NCBI GenBank assembly: GCA_002842575.1
Contig: PHDJ01000001.1
Span: 209,161-273,160 of the forward strand
Length of the DNA stretch: 64,000 nucleotides
DNA from: Bacteroidetes bacterium HGW-Bacteroidetes-2
GTDB lineage: Bacteria > Bacteroidota > Bacteroidia > Flavobacteriales > Flavobacteriaceae
Direction: 5' to 3'
Shown here one piece after another: positions 39,454 to 47,636 of the stretch. The notes beneath the pieces were generated by a model. The model was not told where the DNA came from. It worked only from the letters and a program-made list of their open reading frames with translations, and ran no database searches. The first letter of the stretch is position 1; every line of letters begins with the position of its first letter. The translations under genes and the position numbers were made by a program.

Positions 39454-39876
39454 ATGAAAATCATCATCATCAACGGACCCAATCTCAATCTACTTGGAAA
39501 AAGAGAAACAGCCATCTATGGCTCAAAAAGCTTTGATGATTTTTTTGTTGAAATGCAATTCAAATACAAAGAAATTGAACTCACCTTTTTTCAATCAAAT
39601 ATTGAAGGCGAACTCATTGATAAACTTCAAGAAGTGGGGTACTCTTTTGATGGTATTGTTTTAAATGCTGCTGCTTATACCCATACCTCAGTTGGTATTG
39701 GAGACGCCGTTAAAGCCATTGAAACTCCGGTTGTGGAGGTACACATCTCAAACACATTTTCCAGAGAAGATTACAGACATATTTCATACATCGCTCCAAA
39801 CGCTATAGGAGTTATTGCTGGTTTTGGTCTCCAAAGTTATGAGCTGGCAATTCAAAGTTTTGTATCGGGAAAATAA
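39454..39876 (+). CDS. aroQ: type II 3-dehydroquinate dehydratase
   Basis: The 140-residue enzyme of the shikimate pathway dehydrates 3-dehydroquinate. Signatures: INGPNLNLLGKRE (about 5-17), the flexible-lid Tyr in IYG, NIEGELID, NAAAYTHTS (usually NAGAYTHTS) and VEVHISN with the catalytic His (about 97). It is monocistronic. The next plus-strand gene belongs to a restriction-modification insertion that begins about 120 bp downstream. Confidence 0.95.
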   Translation: MKIIIINGPNLNLLGKRETAIYGSKSFDDFFVEMQFKYKEIELTFFQSNIEGELIDKLQEVGYSFDGIVLNAAAYTHTSVGIGDAVKAIETPVVEVHISNTFSREDYRHISYIAPNAIGVIAGFGLQSYELAIQSFVSGK

Positions 39877-39894
39877 AAGCTTGAAATCACAAAC

Positions 39895-40002
39895 TTACAC
39901 CTTCCACTTAATATTACACCCCATACTGGGTTTCTGGTCTTTGCGTTGTGGACTGTTGCTTAATATATTATCAAGTGCCTCTCGCAAATCTTCACTCCAC
40001 TT
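39895..40002 (-). pseudogene. C-terminal remnant of a thioredoxin-family (redoxin/AhpC-like) gene
   Basis: On the minus strand the codons from about 40002 to the stop at 39897-39895 read KWSEDLREALDNILS, then NSPQRKDQKPSMGCNIKWKV and stop. The ending PSMGCNIKWK, preceded by an LREALD helix, is the typical C-terminus of flavobacterial thioredoxin-family proteins of about 180-200 residues. Everything upstream is missing. The open frame changes at about 40000-40010, where the restriction-endonuclease homology begins, and no N-terminal part is found on the far side near 42000. The restriction-modification unit probably replaced the 5' part of this gene. Confidence 0.7.
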
Positions 40003-40694
40003 ACTTAAAAGCAAAAAACAATATCACAAAAAAGAATTTTTACTCCAATAAAGTTGATACTATTAAATTAACATTTGACTCAAAATTTAATGATATTGAT
40101 GAAGAAAGCTTAATTCAAATAGAAATATTAAGACAAATGGATAAGTCCATAAACAATTCAATTGGAACATTTCACGAACAAATATTAGGTGGAATAAATG
40201 GTTATGAAGTTGGAAATTTTAGTGGTTTTGATTTAAAGGCTACTGATGATAGTTTGTTTGCTGATATTAAGAATAAACATAACACAATGAATAGTAGTTC
40301 TGCTGAAGCTTTATTCCAAAAACTATCAAGATACGCTGATACTTACAAACAATCAAAATGTTATTGGGTTCAAATTTTAGCAAAGAATAGTTTTTGTGAA
40401 CTTTGGAAAGGAGAAATTAATGGTAAAGAATACAGTCATAGTAGAGTTTACAAAATTTCAGGTGATCAATTTTACGCACTACTTTCAGAACAAAATAATG
40501 CTCTTTTTCAGCTTTACAAAAATCTTCCTATTGCCATAAAAGATTATCTTAATTATGTTGAAAAAAGTGAGTTGATAAAAGAAAACTTAGCTTTATTTGA
40601 AATCAAAACTGAAACCAAAACTTCAAAAAGAACAATTTTAGATCAAATAACTTTTGAAAATTACAGCTACTATTTAGGTTTTGATAAGTTGTAA
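39948..40694 (+). CDS. Eco47II/Sau96I-type restriction endonuclease, possibly 5'-truncated
   Basis: The frame gives up to 248 residues. From about residue 17 it matches the Eco47II endonuclease family: STYLKAKNN, IKLTFDSKFND, EILRQMDKSINNSIGTFHE, DIKNKHNTMNSSSAEA (likely catalytic core) and YWVQILAKNS. Known members cut GGNCC or GGWCC. There is no in-frame ATG before residue 64 (40137). The only possible starts are GTG at 39948 or 39975, both within DNA that is antisense to the redoxin remnant. The native N-terminus may have been lost on insertion. It is convergent with the methyltransferase and overlaps it by 25 bp. Confidence 0.8.
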   Translation: MDCCLIYYQVPLANLHSTYLKAKNNITKKNFYSNKVDTIKLTFDSKFNDIDEESLIQIEILRQMDKSINNSIGTFHEQILGGINGYEVGNFSGFDLKATDDSLFADIKNKHNTMNSSSAEALFQKLSRYADTYKQSKCYWVQILAKNSFCELWKGEINGKEYSHSRVYKISGDQFYALLSEQNNALFQLYKNLPIAIKDYLNYVEKSELIKENLALFEIKTETKTSKRTILDQITFENYSYYLGFDKL

Positions 40695-41908
40695 TAGCTA
40701 TTTAAAAATTTAATAATTGAATAACCAACTTCCTTACCTAAATTAACAGGAACAGCATTTCCAATTTGTTTATATTGTTGCGCTACAGAACCATCAAATT
40801 TCCAATCATCAGGAAAGGTTTGAATTCTTGCATATTCTCTAACAGTAAAAGGGCGAGTCTCTTCAGGGTGACATCTTTCAGTTTGTTTTTGTGCTGGACT
40901 GCAAGTTAACGTTAAACAAGGTTCGTCCCAACCTATTCTTCTTGCTATTCCAGTTTTTCCGCCTCCAAGATGAAAGCTTCCACCCATAAACTCCTTTTGA
41001 ATATCAATAGGTAAATCTCTCCAATACCCTTTTTGAGGAACTAAATCTAAAACATCAATCTTACTTTTTGGATATTTTGAACCTTCTGATTTTGGAACAT
41101 CACAATCAAATAAATCACCTTTTTTTAAGGCATCTTTTAAATTGTAAACTTTTTTATAAGGTTTTGGATATTCATATTTTAAATCAATATCTTTTCTAAT
41201 TCCAACTAAAATTAGTCGTTCTCTTTTTTGAGGAACATTGTAATTAATTGCTTTTAAAACTTGAACAGGTACAACATTATAACCTATTTCATCTAGAATA
41301 GAAATCATTCCTTGAAGCGTTTTACCGTTTTCGTGACTTAACAAACCACGAACATTTTCACCAATACAAATGGGTGGATTTACTTCTTTTACAACTCTTG
41401 CAAATTCATAAAACAAAGTTCCTCTTGCATCGGCTAATCCTAATTTTTTTCCGGCATAACTAAATGCTTGGCAAGGAAATCCACCAGATACCATATCCAC
41501 TTTGTTTTCATATTCAGTAAAACTAAAAGATTTTATGTCGCCTTCTAATACATTCCAATTTGGGCGATTTTTTCTGAGTGTATTACAAGCCCATTTATCT
41601 ATTTCATTTAGAGCCACACATTTTAACCCAGCCTTCTCCATTCCAACCGCTAAACCACCAGCTCCAGCAAAAAGTTCTAAAACTGTATATTCATTATGCG
41701 GTTCAACATAATTTGAAATTGTTTCCTGAATGTTTTCATCTAAAAAAACCGCAAACAAAGTATCAACATCAGATTTTCTGTAAACCCTGTAATTGCTAAT
41801 TGGTTCACGCGCAGCAGTTAATTTACCCTCTTTGTCCCAACGTCTTAAAGTTTCTTTGCTTTTTCCAATGTATTCAGATGTTTCTGAAAGCGTCATATAT
41901 TCATTCAT
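40670..41908 (-). CDS. DNA (cytosine-5) methyltransferase with N-terminal MerR-like HTH
   Basis: The 412-residue protein is read from the ATG at 41908 (a TTG two codons earlier is less likely). It begins with a MerR/excisionase-type helix-turn-helix (TLSETSEYIGKSKETLRRWD, then RVYRKSDVDTLF). The m5C methylase motifs follow: I ELFAGAGGLAVG, IV GGFPCQAFS with catalytic Cys (about 146), VI GENVRGL, VIII QKRERLILVG, and X with KQIGNAVPVNLG. It should protect the GGNCC/GGWCC sites cut by the convergent endonuclease. The N-terminal HTH suggests that it represses its own promoter. Confidence 0.93.
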   Translation of the reverse strand: MNEYMTLSETSEYIGKSKETLRRWDKEGKLTAAREPISNYRVYRKSDVDTLFAVFLDENIQETISNYVEPHNEYTVLELFAGAGGLAVGMEKAGLKCVALNEIDKWACNTLRKNRPNWNVLEGDIKSFSFTEYENKVDMVSGGFPCQAFSYAGKKLGLADARGTLFYEFARVVKEVNPPICIGENVRGLLSHENGKTLQGMISILDEIGYNVVPVQVLKAINYNVPQKRERLILVGIRKDIDLKYEYPKPYKKVYNLKDALKKGDLFDCDVPKSEGSKYPKSKIDVLDLVPQKGYWRDLPIDIQKEFMGGSFHLGGGKTGIARRIGWDEPCLTLTCSPAQKQTERCHPEETRPFTVREYARIQTFPDDWKFDGSVAQQYKQIGNAVPVNLGKEVGYSIIKFLNSYYNLSKPK

Positions 41909-42066
41909 AACCAAGTTGTTTAACCTTACACAATGGTTACAAATTTAATAGAAAAAATAGAATAAACAAGCAATGGAACTAATGAAAATAAATAAAAAGA
42001 ATAAGTAGAAATTATTCTTTAATCCGACTAGTTCTAACTGAATTCCTATGAAAAATATTCTAAAAA
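41909..42066. other. right border of the restriction-modification insertion, no gene seen
   Basis: This AT-rich gap between the methyltransferase start and the ZIP transporter stop has no recognisable ORF. It shows no remnant of the missing redoxin N-terminus and no clear direct repeat of the left border. Confidence 0.5.
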
Positions 42067-42888
42067 TTAACTCAACCCAACATCCAAAACCATCATTACG
42101 ATAAAACCGCCAATAAAGCCCATTGTAGCAATATCTGTATGTTTATCCTGCTGCGTTTCGGGTATTACTTCTTCTACCACCACAAAAATCATAGCACCGG
42201 CGGCAAAAGCTAAAGCATAGGGAAGAATAGGTTGAAAGGTCAATACCGCCCAAGCTCCTAAAACAGCAGCTATCGGCTCAACCAATGCAGATGCTTGACC
42301 ATACATAAAACTTTTTCGTTTGCTCATCCCAGCACGACGCAGCGGCATGGCAACGGCAATACCTTCCGGAAAGTTTTGAAGACCAATCCCCAATGCTAAT
42401 GCCACAGCACCCCCAATAGTGGCTCCATCAAAACCAGCTGCTACGCCACCAAATAATACCCCAATAGCCAGTCCTTCAGGAATGTTGTGCATGGTAATTG
42501 CCAGAGTCAATAATGTTGTTTTATGCCAAGGTGTTTTGATACCTTCTTTTTCGGTTTCTTTAAAGTTAATGTGTAAATGTGGTAATATTTTGTCTAATCC
42601 AAAAATAAATAATGCCCCTAAAAAGAACCCCGATGCCGCGGGAATAACTTTTATAAATCCTTCGCCAGGGCTCATCTCAATACCGGGCGCAAGTAAGCTC
42701 CAAAAACTTGCTGCAATCATCACACCTCCCGTAAAACCAAGCATGCCATCAAAAAAAGTGCGATTCATTGTTTTAAAGAAAAACACAAAGGAAGCTCCAA
42801 AAGCGGTTACTCCCCAAGTAAATAATGTTGCATATAAGGCCGCAAGAATTGGGTCTATTTGTTCAAAATAAGTGATAATAGCGTCCAT
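42067..42888 (-). CDS. ZIP family divalent metal transporter (ZupT-like)
   Basis: The 273-residue inner-membrane protein has eight predicted helices and the ZIP signature motifs: HNIPEGLAIGV in helix 4 and the metal-site helix 5 with LQNFPEGIAVAMPLR. It imports zinc, iron or manganese. It begins 3 bp after the DtxR/MntR-type regulator on the same strand, so both are controlled together. Choice of metal is not visible from the sequence. Confidence 0.93.
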   Translation of the reverse strand: MDAIITYFEQIDPILAALYATLFTWGVTAFGASFVFFFKTMNRTFFDGMLGFTGGVMIAASFWSLLAPGIEMSPGEGFIKVIPAASGFFLGALFIFGLDKILPHLHINFKETEKEGIKTPWHKTTLLTLAITMHNIPEGLAIGVLFGGVAAGFDGATIGGAVALALGIGLQNFPEGIAVAMPLRRAGMSKRKSFMYGQASALVEPIAAVLGAWAVLTFQPILPYALAFAAGAMIFVVVEEVIPETQQDKHTDIATMGFIGGFIVMMVLDVGLS

Positions 42889-42891
42889 AAG

Positions 42892-43557
42892 TTAATTGGT
42901 TTTTAAATATAAATTTGATGCGATGAGATGGGATATGGTTAAAGTTTGATCCCCTAATTTTATTTGTAGAGAATCATCAAAATCCTCCCTTTCTAACACC
43001 TTTATTTCTTTCCCCAATGCAATCCCGTTTTTGTCTAAAAATTTTAAAAAGGAAGAGGAAGTATCTTTTACACCCACACAAACACCACTATCACCCACTT
43101 GTAACTCGCTTAAAAGCACTTTATCCCTTTCTGGAAAAGTTCCGTCTTTTGATGGAATGGGGTCCCCATGAGGGTCAAATTTTGGGTGTTTTAAATGTTT
43201 ATCTAGTTTCTCTACTAGCTTATCAGAAGCAATATGCTCTAATTGCTCTGCAATTTCATGAACCTCATCCCAACTAAAATCGAGTTTCTCCACCAGAAAG
43301 ACCTCCCATAAACGGTGTTTTCTGATAATACCGGCCGCTGTTTTTTTTCCGTTATTAGTGAGTGTAACCCCTTGATATTTCACATAATTTACCAATTTTT
43401 TGTCTGAAAGTTTTTTAAGCATGTCTGTAACCGAAGAAGCTTTGGTCTGCATTTCTTCGGCTATGGCATTTGTAGAAACGCCTTCCTTGGAAAACCTTTC
43501 TAGGTGAAAAATAGCTTTTAAATAATTTTCTTCGGAATCGCTAAACATGAGTTGCAT
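42892..43557 (-). CDS. DtxR/MntR family metal-dependent transcriptional repressor
   Basis: The 221-residue protein has an N-terminal winged helix (NYLKAIFHLERFSKEGVSTN, then ASSVTDMLKKLSDKKL), a metal-binding dimerisation domain with HEIAEQLEHIASDKLVEKLD and HPKFDPHGDPIP, and a C-terminal SH3/FeoA-like domain (about 145-221). It represses metal-uptake genes when Fe(II) or Mn(II) is bound. Translation may start at the second Met (MFSDSEENY). A palindrome lies about 45 bp upstream. Confidence 0.93.
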   Translation of the reverse strand: MQLMFSDSEENYLKAIFHLERFSKEGVSTNAIAEEMQTKASSVTDMLKKLSDKKLVNYVKYQGVTLTNNGKKTAAGIIRKHRLWEVFLVEKLDFSWDEVHEIAEQLEHIASDKLVEKLDKHLKHPKFDPHGDPIPSKDGTFPERDKVLLSELQVGDSGVCVGVKDTSSSFLKFLDKNGIALGKEIKVLEREDFDDSLQIKLGDQTLTISHLIASNLYLKTN

Positions 43558-43598
43558 TTTTACTTGACCAAAAATACAAATTTAATTAATATAAAATA

Positions 43599-43622
43599 TT
43601 TTTTTAGATAAATCTAAAAAAA
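43599..43622. promoter_or_regulatory. palindromic DtxR/MntR-type box upstream of the regulator-ZIP operon
   Basis: TTTTTTTAGAT-AA-ATCTAAAAAAA has 11-bp complementary arms. It lies at the expected -33 position relative to a minus-strand TAAATTTG -7 box at 43584-43577, so bound repressor would block initiation. A 13-of-16 match precedes feoA. Confidence 0.65.
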
Positions 43623-43625
43623 TAA

Positions 43626-43686
43626 AAACCTATCTCCTTTTACAACTTCTCATATGCCTCAAGCACTTTCCTGAACTTGTCCTCAT
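43626..43686 (-). repeat. relic 3 of the DnaJ-gene 3' end
   Basis: About 60 bp match the 3' end of the intact TerB/DnaJ gene (50037-50090). On the minus strand it reads EDKFRKVLEAYEKL, stop, KEIGF, against EEKFRKVQEAYEQLQKEQGF in the intact gene. It lies about 25 bp beyond the stop of the TonB-receptor-like gene. Confidence 0.75.
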
Positions 43687-43711
43687 TTTCTGATTTGAAA
43701 AAAAATTAGGA

Positions 43712-46402
43712 TTAAAACCTGAAATCAACAGATAACAAAATTGTTCTTTCTCGTAAACTATATTTAGTGGTAGTGCTTGTGATATCGTTTATATAAACAT
43801 CTCGAAAAGTTTTTGTGTTCAAGAGGTTTTGACCACTTAACATGAAATTTAATTTTTTATTATTGGGTGTATATCTTGCTGTAAAATCTGAAAAATAGTA
43901 GGTATTATTTGTGCGTTCTAATTCTTTAAAGTAATACCGTTCATTTTGAAGAGAAAAATTTAAATGCTTATTAATATTTACCGTAATATCTAAAAAGCTT
44001 GTATTTCTTGTGGAGTTAAAAGAAAAATTATTAGATTTTGTCTCACTTTTCAACCAATTTGAGCCAAGATGAAAGTTAAACGGCCCTAAAAATCCAGAGC
44101 GCACTTCCATTCCATACTGGCTAAATAAACTATTAATATCTCTAAAGACATTGTTTACGCTATTTTTAAAAGTTGCGTTGGTAACTGCTATATTCAGTTT
44201 AATATTTGAGGAAATGGGTTTTATATATCTATCTATAGTTGTACTGGCACTTATATTTTCACGCCCGCTAAACTTTACTATTTCAGAAACAGAAAAATCG
44301 GGTGTTATTTGGGATTGCGTAGAAAAAAAATCGTTGTCTTTTGAATAATTTAAACTAGTTACCGCATAAAACTTATCTCCCCAATTTCCTAAAGTATATT
44401 CTACAAAAACGGATGACTTGTTTAATGGATTAAAATCATTGGTTCCGGAAGAGAAATTTCTAAAACTCGTAAGCACAAAATTAGGATATACTTGCTCCAA
44501 GTTGCTATTGGTGGAAGTGTATCTGTATTGTGATGTAATTTTGTTTTTACCATTAATTTTCCAATTAAACCCAACCATAGGATTTACATAAAATGGACTT
44601 TGATTCTGTGATTCTTCTTGTGTATTAAGTTTATTAAATAATTGATGTGCCGCTAATTGAGTAATAAAGTTTATGTTTCTATATTTATACAAATAGTTTA
44701 TTTTTGAATAAAAATCTAGCACCTCATACGTTAGGTTATTGGAGTAACCTATTGGAAACTGTTCTGTTTCATTTTCAAAAAAAGAAAACCTAGTGATCAA
44801 TCTGTCTTTTCTGTAGGTTTGACCTGCTTGAATTTCTAGTAGATTTCCATTTTTATATCGGCTTAGAAAATGAGTTTCTGTGCCGGCAAAAATTAGTTTG
44901 TTTTCGCTCGTTTGTTTCACCCCTTCTACCTGACCAGCATCAGGAAAAAGTTCTGCAAAAAGAAATTGAGAATTGTTATAATATTGGGGTGTTTTTTCGC
45001 TAATCACTCTCGCCGTGGTTAGTAATACTTTGGTGTCTTCAAGCTTGTTGGTAAAAGTAAGTTTATGGTCTATCAACTCATTTTGTTCCTTTAGTCTTTC
45101 AATAGTTGGAGTGGTGTTAAAAAGTAAATCTGCATTTGTGGTGTTAGTAGAGGCGTTAAACTTGCCAGTATATTCTAGTGTTTTAGTTTTTGAAATGTCA
45201 AAATTAAAATCTATTTTACCAAAACCGGTAAAAAGATTTTTATGCATTTTAAAGTCTTCCGTATTTATAAAACTTTGGTTTTCCACTTGAAATTCTCGTA
45301 CGCTATTTCTAAAAAACTTATTTTCATCCCAATTAAAAAGCCCTTGTGTTTTTAGTTTTAACTTGTTTGACAAAGTAAAAATGCCATTAATAGAGGCGAG
45401 CTCCGTATTGTTAAAATTAAATTTACTCCTTTGTATTCTGGGTCCTGAACTATTTAATCTTAATAGTGATTTTGCATTTTCTGCGCTTCCTACACCTCCC
45501 GGCTCAGCTATTGATGATGACCGTATGAGGCTGTTTAAATCGCCAGTTGCATCAGTGCCTACATTATTTAGATTTCCTAAAAAATAGTATTTTGCTTTTT
45601 TGCCGAAGGACATCAAGTTTGTTCTTACTGCATAAGTGTTTTCAGTAGTTACTCCATACCCTAGACTCATATTGCCAAACCACTGTTGCTTATTACCCTC
45701 TTTTAAAGTTAGGTTTAGTGCTACTCGTTCACTTTCTTCAATGCCTTTTAGCAATTTATTATTTGAATAACGCTCATATACCTGAACATTTTCAACGGCA
45801 TCGGCGTTTAGGTTTTTGGTAAGTAGTTTATATCCTTTTTCAAAAAAATCATCGCCATCTACCATTACTTTTTCTATTGCTTTGTTTCCTACTTTTATAG
45901 TGCCATCTTCTTCCACGGTGACGCCTGGGATATTTTTTAGTAAATCTTCAACCACTTGTTCATTGCCTTTTGTAAAAGCACTTGCCTTGAAAGTAGTGGT
46001 ATCTAGTCTTTTTTTTATGGCTGCTTCTGTATGTAAAATAATTTCATTGAGCGACACCGGCTCATAAGCGAGGGTGGCATTAATTATTTTGTTTTGTTGG
46101 ATTTCAAGTGTAATTGGAATACTTTTTTTTCGGTATTAAAGTGCAATAAATTCTAATCCAAAGTGACCTGTTTTGTCTGTTTTAAGAAAATAGTATCCTT
46201 CAGCATTTGTAGCGGTATATGTTACAATTATTTTTGTGTCACTGGTTTTTAAAATTACATTAGCAAAAGCAATAGGGTTTTGCGTGCTATCTAATAAAAC
46301 TCCAGATATTTCACTTTGTGTAAAAGCAAAATTGCCTGATAAAAGGAGTATCAGGCAATACATTTTTAAAGAAAAACAAAATGGTTTCAACTTATTCATC
46401 AA
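43712..46402 (-). pseudogene. TonB-receptor-like outer-membrane barrel protein split by a +1 frameshift
   Basis: The first frame (46402 to 46139) encodes a signal peptide and a carboxypeptidase-D-like regulatory domain (SEISGVLLDSTQNPIAFANV) and ends FIAL, stop. One base further on, the second frame continues in register (NTEKKSIPITLEIQQNK, then EPVSLNEIILH) through a plug-like region and a long beta-barrel ending LLSVDFRF, about 896 codons in all. The junction is CTT TAA T, where a +1 step gives CTT AAT. It may be an inactivating or sequencing indel, or a prfB-like recoding site. The gene overlaps the GLPGLI gene before it by 11 bp and probably acts with it. Confidence 0.82.
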
Positions 46403-47156
46403 ATAATTCTAACTCTGTCACTTTTTCATCACTCATTTCAAGCTTTGTTCCTCTAGGCATGGATGCTTGAAGTTTTTTAAAGCTCATTTCAGCACTTGTT
46501 TTGTTGAGTTTTAAAAATTTTTCAAATTCTATTGCTTTTTCCCATTTAACATCTTTCAGTAATTCATCGTGCAACATAATTTTTTGATCATTAAATTGAA
46601 ACGTTGTTGCTGCCACATGATAAAAACCATCGTTATCTGTTGCTTCTAGTACTAAACCCGGCAAGCCTTGTAATTTCCAAGAGCCGTAGTTTATGGGAAT
46701 TGCGGTAGTAAACCAAGCTTGGTAGGTTCTGCCTCTAAATTTACCTATAGCTTTGTTGCATAAAAATGAACTTATTGTTTTTGTTTCATCAGTAATTAGC
46801 CAATCAATAGTTTCTAGTTTGTCTTTTACCAAAACCATTTCTCCACCAACTATTTTTCTAAAAAATATTGTTTTTTGTTTATTGTTATAATATACAAACT
46901 TTGGTATGCCACCCGTATAATTAAATCGTATAGAAAAAGAGCCATCTTCATTATACGTTCTTTCTTCGGCAGGTTTGTCTTTTTTGATTTGTTCTATAAA
47001 CAACGCATTTGCACCTTCAACAATAAGTTGATACTCCCATTCAAAACCTGATCCTATGTTATAGTTCTCGATATAAGATATAATTATATTCTCATTGTTT
47101 TGAGAAAACATAAGAGAAGTTATGAAAATATAAAATAAAATAAATGCTTTTTTCAT
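46392..47156 (-). CDS. GLPGLI family exported protein 1
   Basis: The 254-residue protein has a signal peptide (FILFYIFITSLMFSQ) and the family-defining motif as GLPGLVLEA (about 172-180), preceded by the usual FRGRTYQAWFTTAIPINYGSW segment in the middle of the protein. GLPGLI proteins are periplasmic or surface beta-rich proteins restricted to Bacteroidota and of unknown function. It lies 9 bp after a small Cys-rich peptide gene and overlaps the TonB-receptor-like gene. The three look like one transcription unit. Confidence 0.9.
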   Translation of the reverse strand: MKKAFILFYIFITSLMFSQNNENIIISYIENYNIGSGFEWEYQLIVEGANALFIEQIKKDKPAEERTYNEDGSFSIRFNYTGGIPKFVYYNNKQKTIFFRKIVGGEMVLVKDKLETIDWLITDETKTISSFLCNKAIGKFRGRTYQAWFTTAIPINYGSWKLQGLPGLVLEATDNDGFYHVAATTFQFNDQKIMLHDELLKDVKWEKAIEFEKFLKLNKTSAEMSFKKLQASMPRGTKLEMSDEKVTELELFDE

Positions 47157-47165
47157 TTATAAATA

Positions 47166-47414
47166 TTATTTCTGATCTTTAGGGCAGGGTACTGAGACAC
47201 AACTTTCGCAAGTCCAACCACCATTTGGTGTTGGGACACAACCTGTACAAGATACGCAACCTGTAACTAATAAATCCTCATATAAGATAGATCTATCGCA
47301 CTTTTCAATTATAGTTTTATTTTCCAAATTTACCTCAACATTGTTTCGAAGTTCAGTAAAAGAAAACATAAAAATTGAAATAAATAAACACCCTAAAATT
47401 AATCATTTTTTCAT
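47166..47414 (-). pseudogene. small secreted Cys-rich peptide gene with an in-frame TGA at codon 4
   Basis: From the ATG at 47414 the frame reads MKK, TGA, then LILGCLFISIFMFSFTELR and a mature part with GCVSCTGCVPTPNGGWTC and ESCVSVPCPKDQK, then stop. Without the TGA it would be an 82-codon precursor with a normal signal peptide and eight cysteines after it, most in CxxC spacing. The only in-frame ATG after the stop (47369) lies inside the signal peptide. The TGA may be a mutated TGG. The gene heads the GLPGLI 1 unit and shares its promoter type with the second peptide gene. The family is not recognised. Confidence 0.6.
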
Positions 47415-47438
47415 AACAAAAGGTTTAATGGTTAGTAA

Positions 47439-47469
47439 CAAACATACCCACCCCCCTTAATATAGCTAA
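47439..47469 (-). promoter_or_regulatory. promoter of peptide/GLPGLI module 3
   Basis: On the minus strand, TTAG (47469-47466), a 19-bp spacer containing GGGGGGTGGG, and the -7 box TATGTTTG (47446-47439) lie 25 bp before the peptide ATG. The upstream TTTAACATAATTAATTAG and the downstream ACTAACCATTAAACC are shared with the promoter at 48752-48782. Confidence 0.6.
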
Positions 47470-47494
47470 TTAATTATGTTAAAGTTTTAAAATT

Positions 47495-47632
47495 TATCTA
47501 AATCCTTTTTCTTTCTGCAATTGTTCATAAGCCTTCTAAACTTTCCTGAATTTGTCTACAACGCATTTTTGGCAGGCCTCGTCCCTATGTTGCAATTTGT
47601 ATGGGATGGTGTTTTTTGGCAATATTCATCTT
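47495..47632 (-). repeat. relic 1 of the DnaJ-gene 3' end
   Basis: About 115-135 bp match the 3' end of the intact TerB/DnaJ gene, roughly three quarters identical by eye with one short gap. One minus-strand frame still reads DKFRKV, stop, KAYEQLQKEKGFR. It sits between the stop of the GLPGLI 2 gene (47637) and the promoter of the next peptide module. Confidence 0.85.
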
Positions 47633-47636
47633 AAAA

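Noticed and set aside
39815..40051. 78-residue plus-strand frame spanning aroQ and the endonuclease start
   Set aside because: It runs out of frame through the end of aroQ, the redoxin remnant and the endonuclease, and resembles no protein.
43017..43277. Antisense frames inside the DtxR, GH13, SusC, FeoB and MATE genes
   Set aside because: They are shadows of well-supported genes on the other strand with biased composition and no motifs.
43712..46057. Receptor gene as a separate intact CDS starting at GTG 46057
   Set aside because: The sequence just upstream continues the same protein in frame to the base shift, and the N-terminal signal peptide and regulatory domain lie in the other frame.
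47166..47369. Start of the Cys-rich peptide at the internal ATG at 47369
   Set aside because: It would begin within the hydrophobic core of an otherwise good signal peptide. The upstream ATG with an in-frame TGA explains the promoter spacing better.
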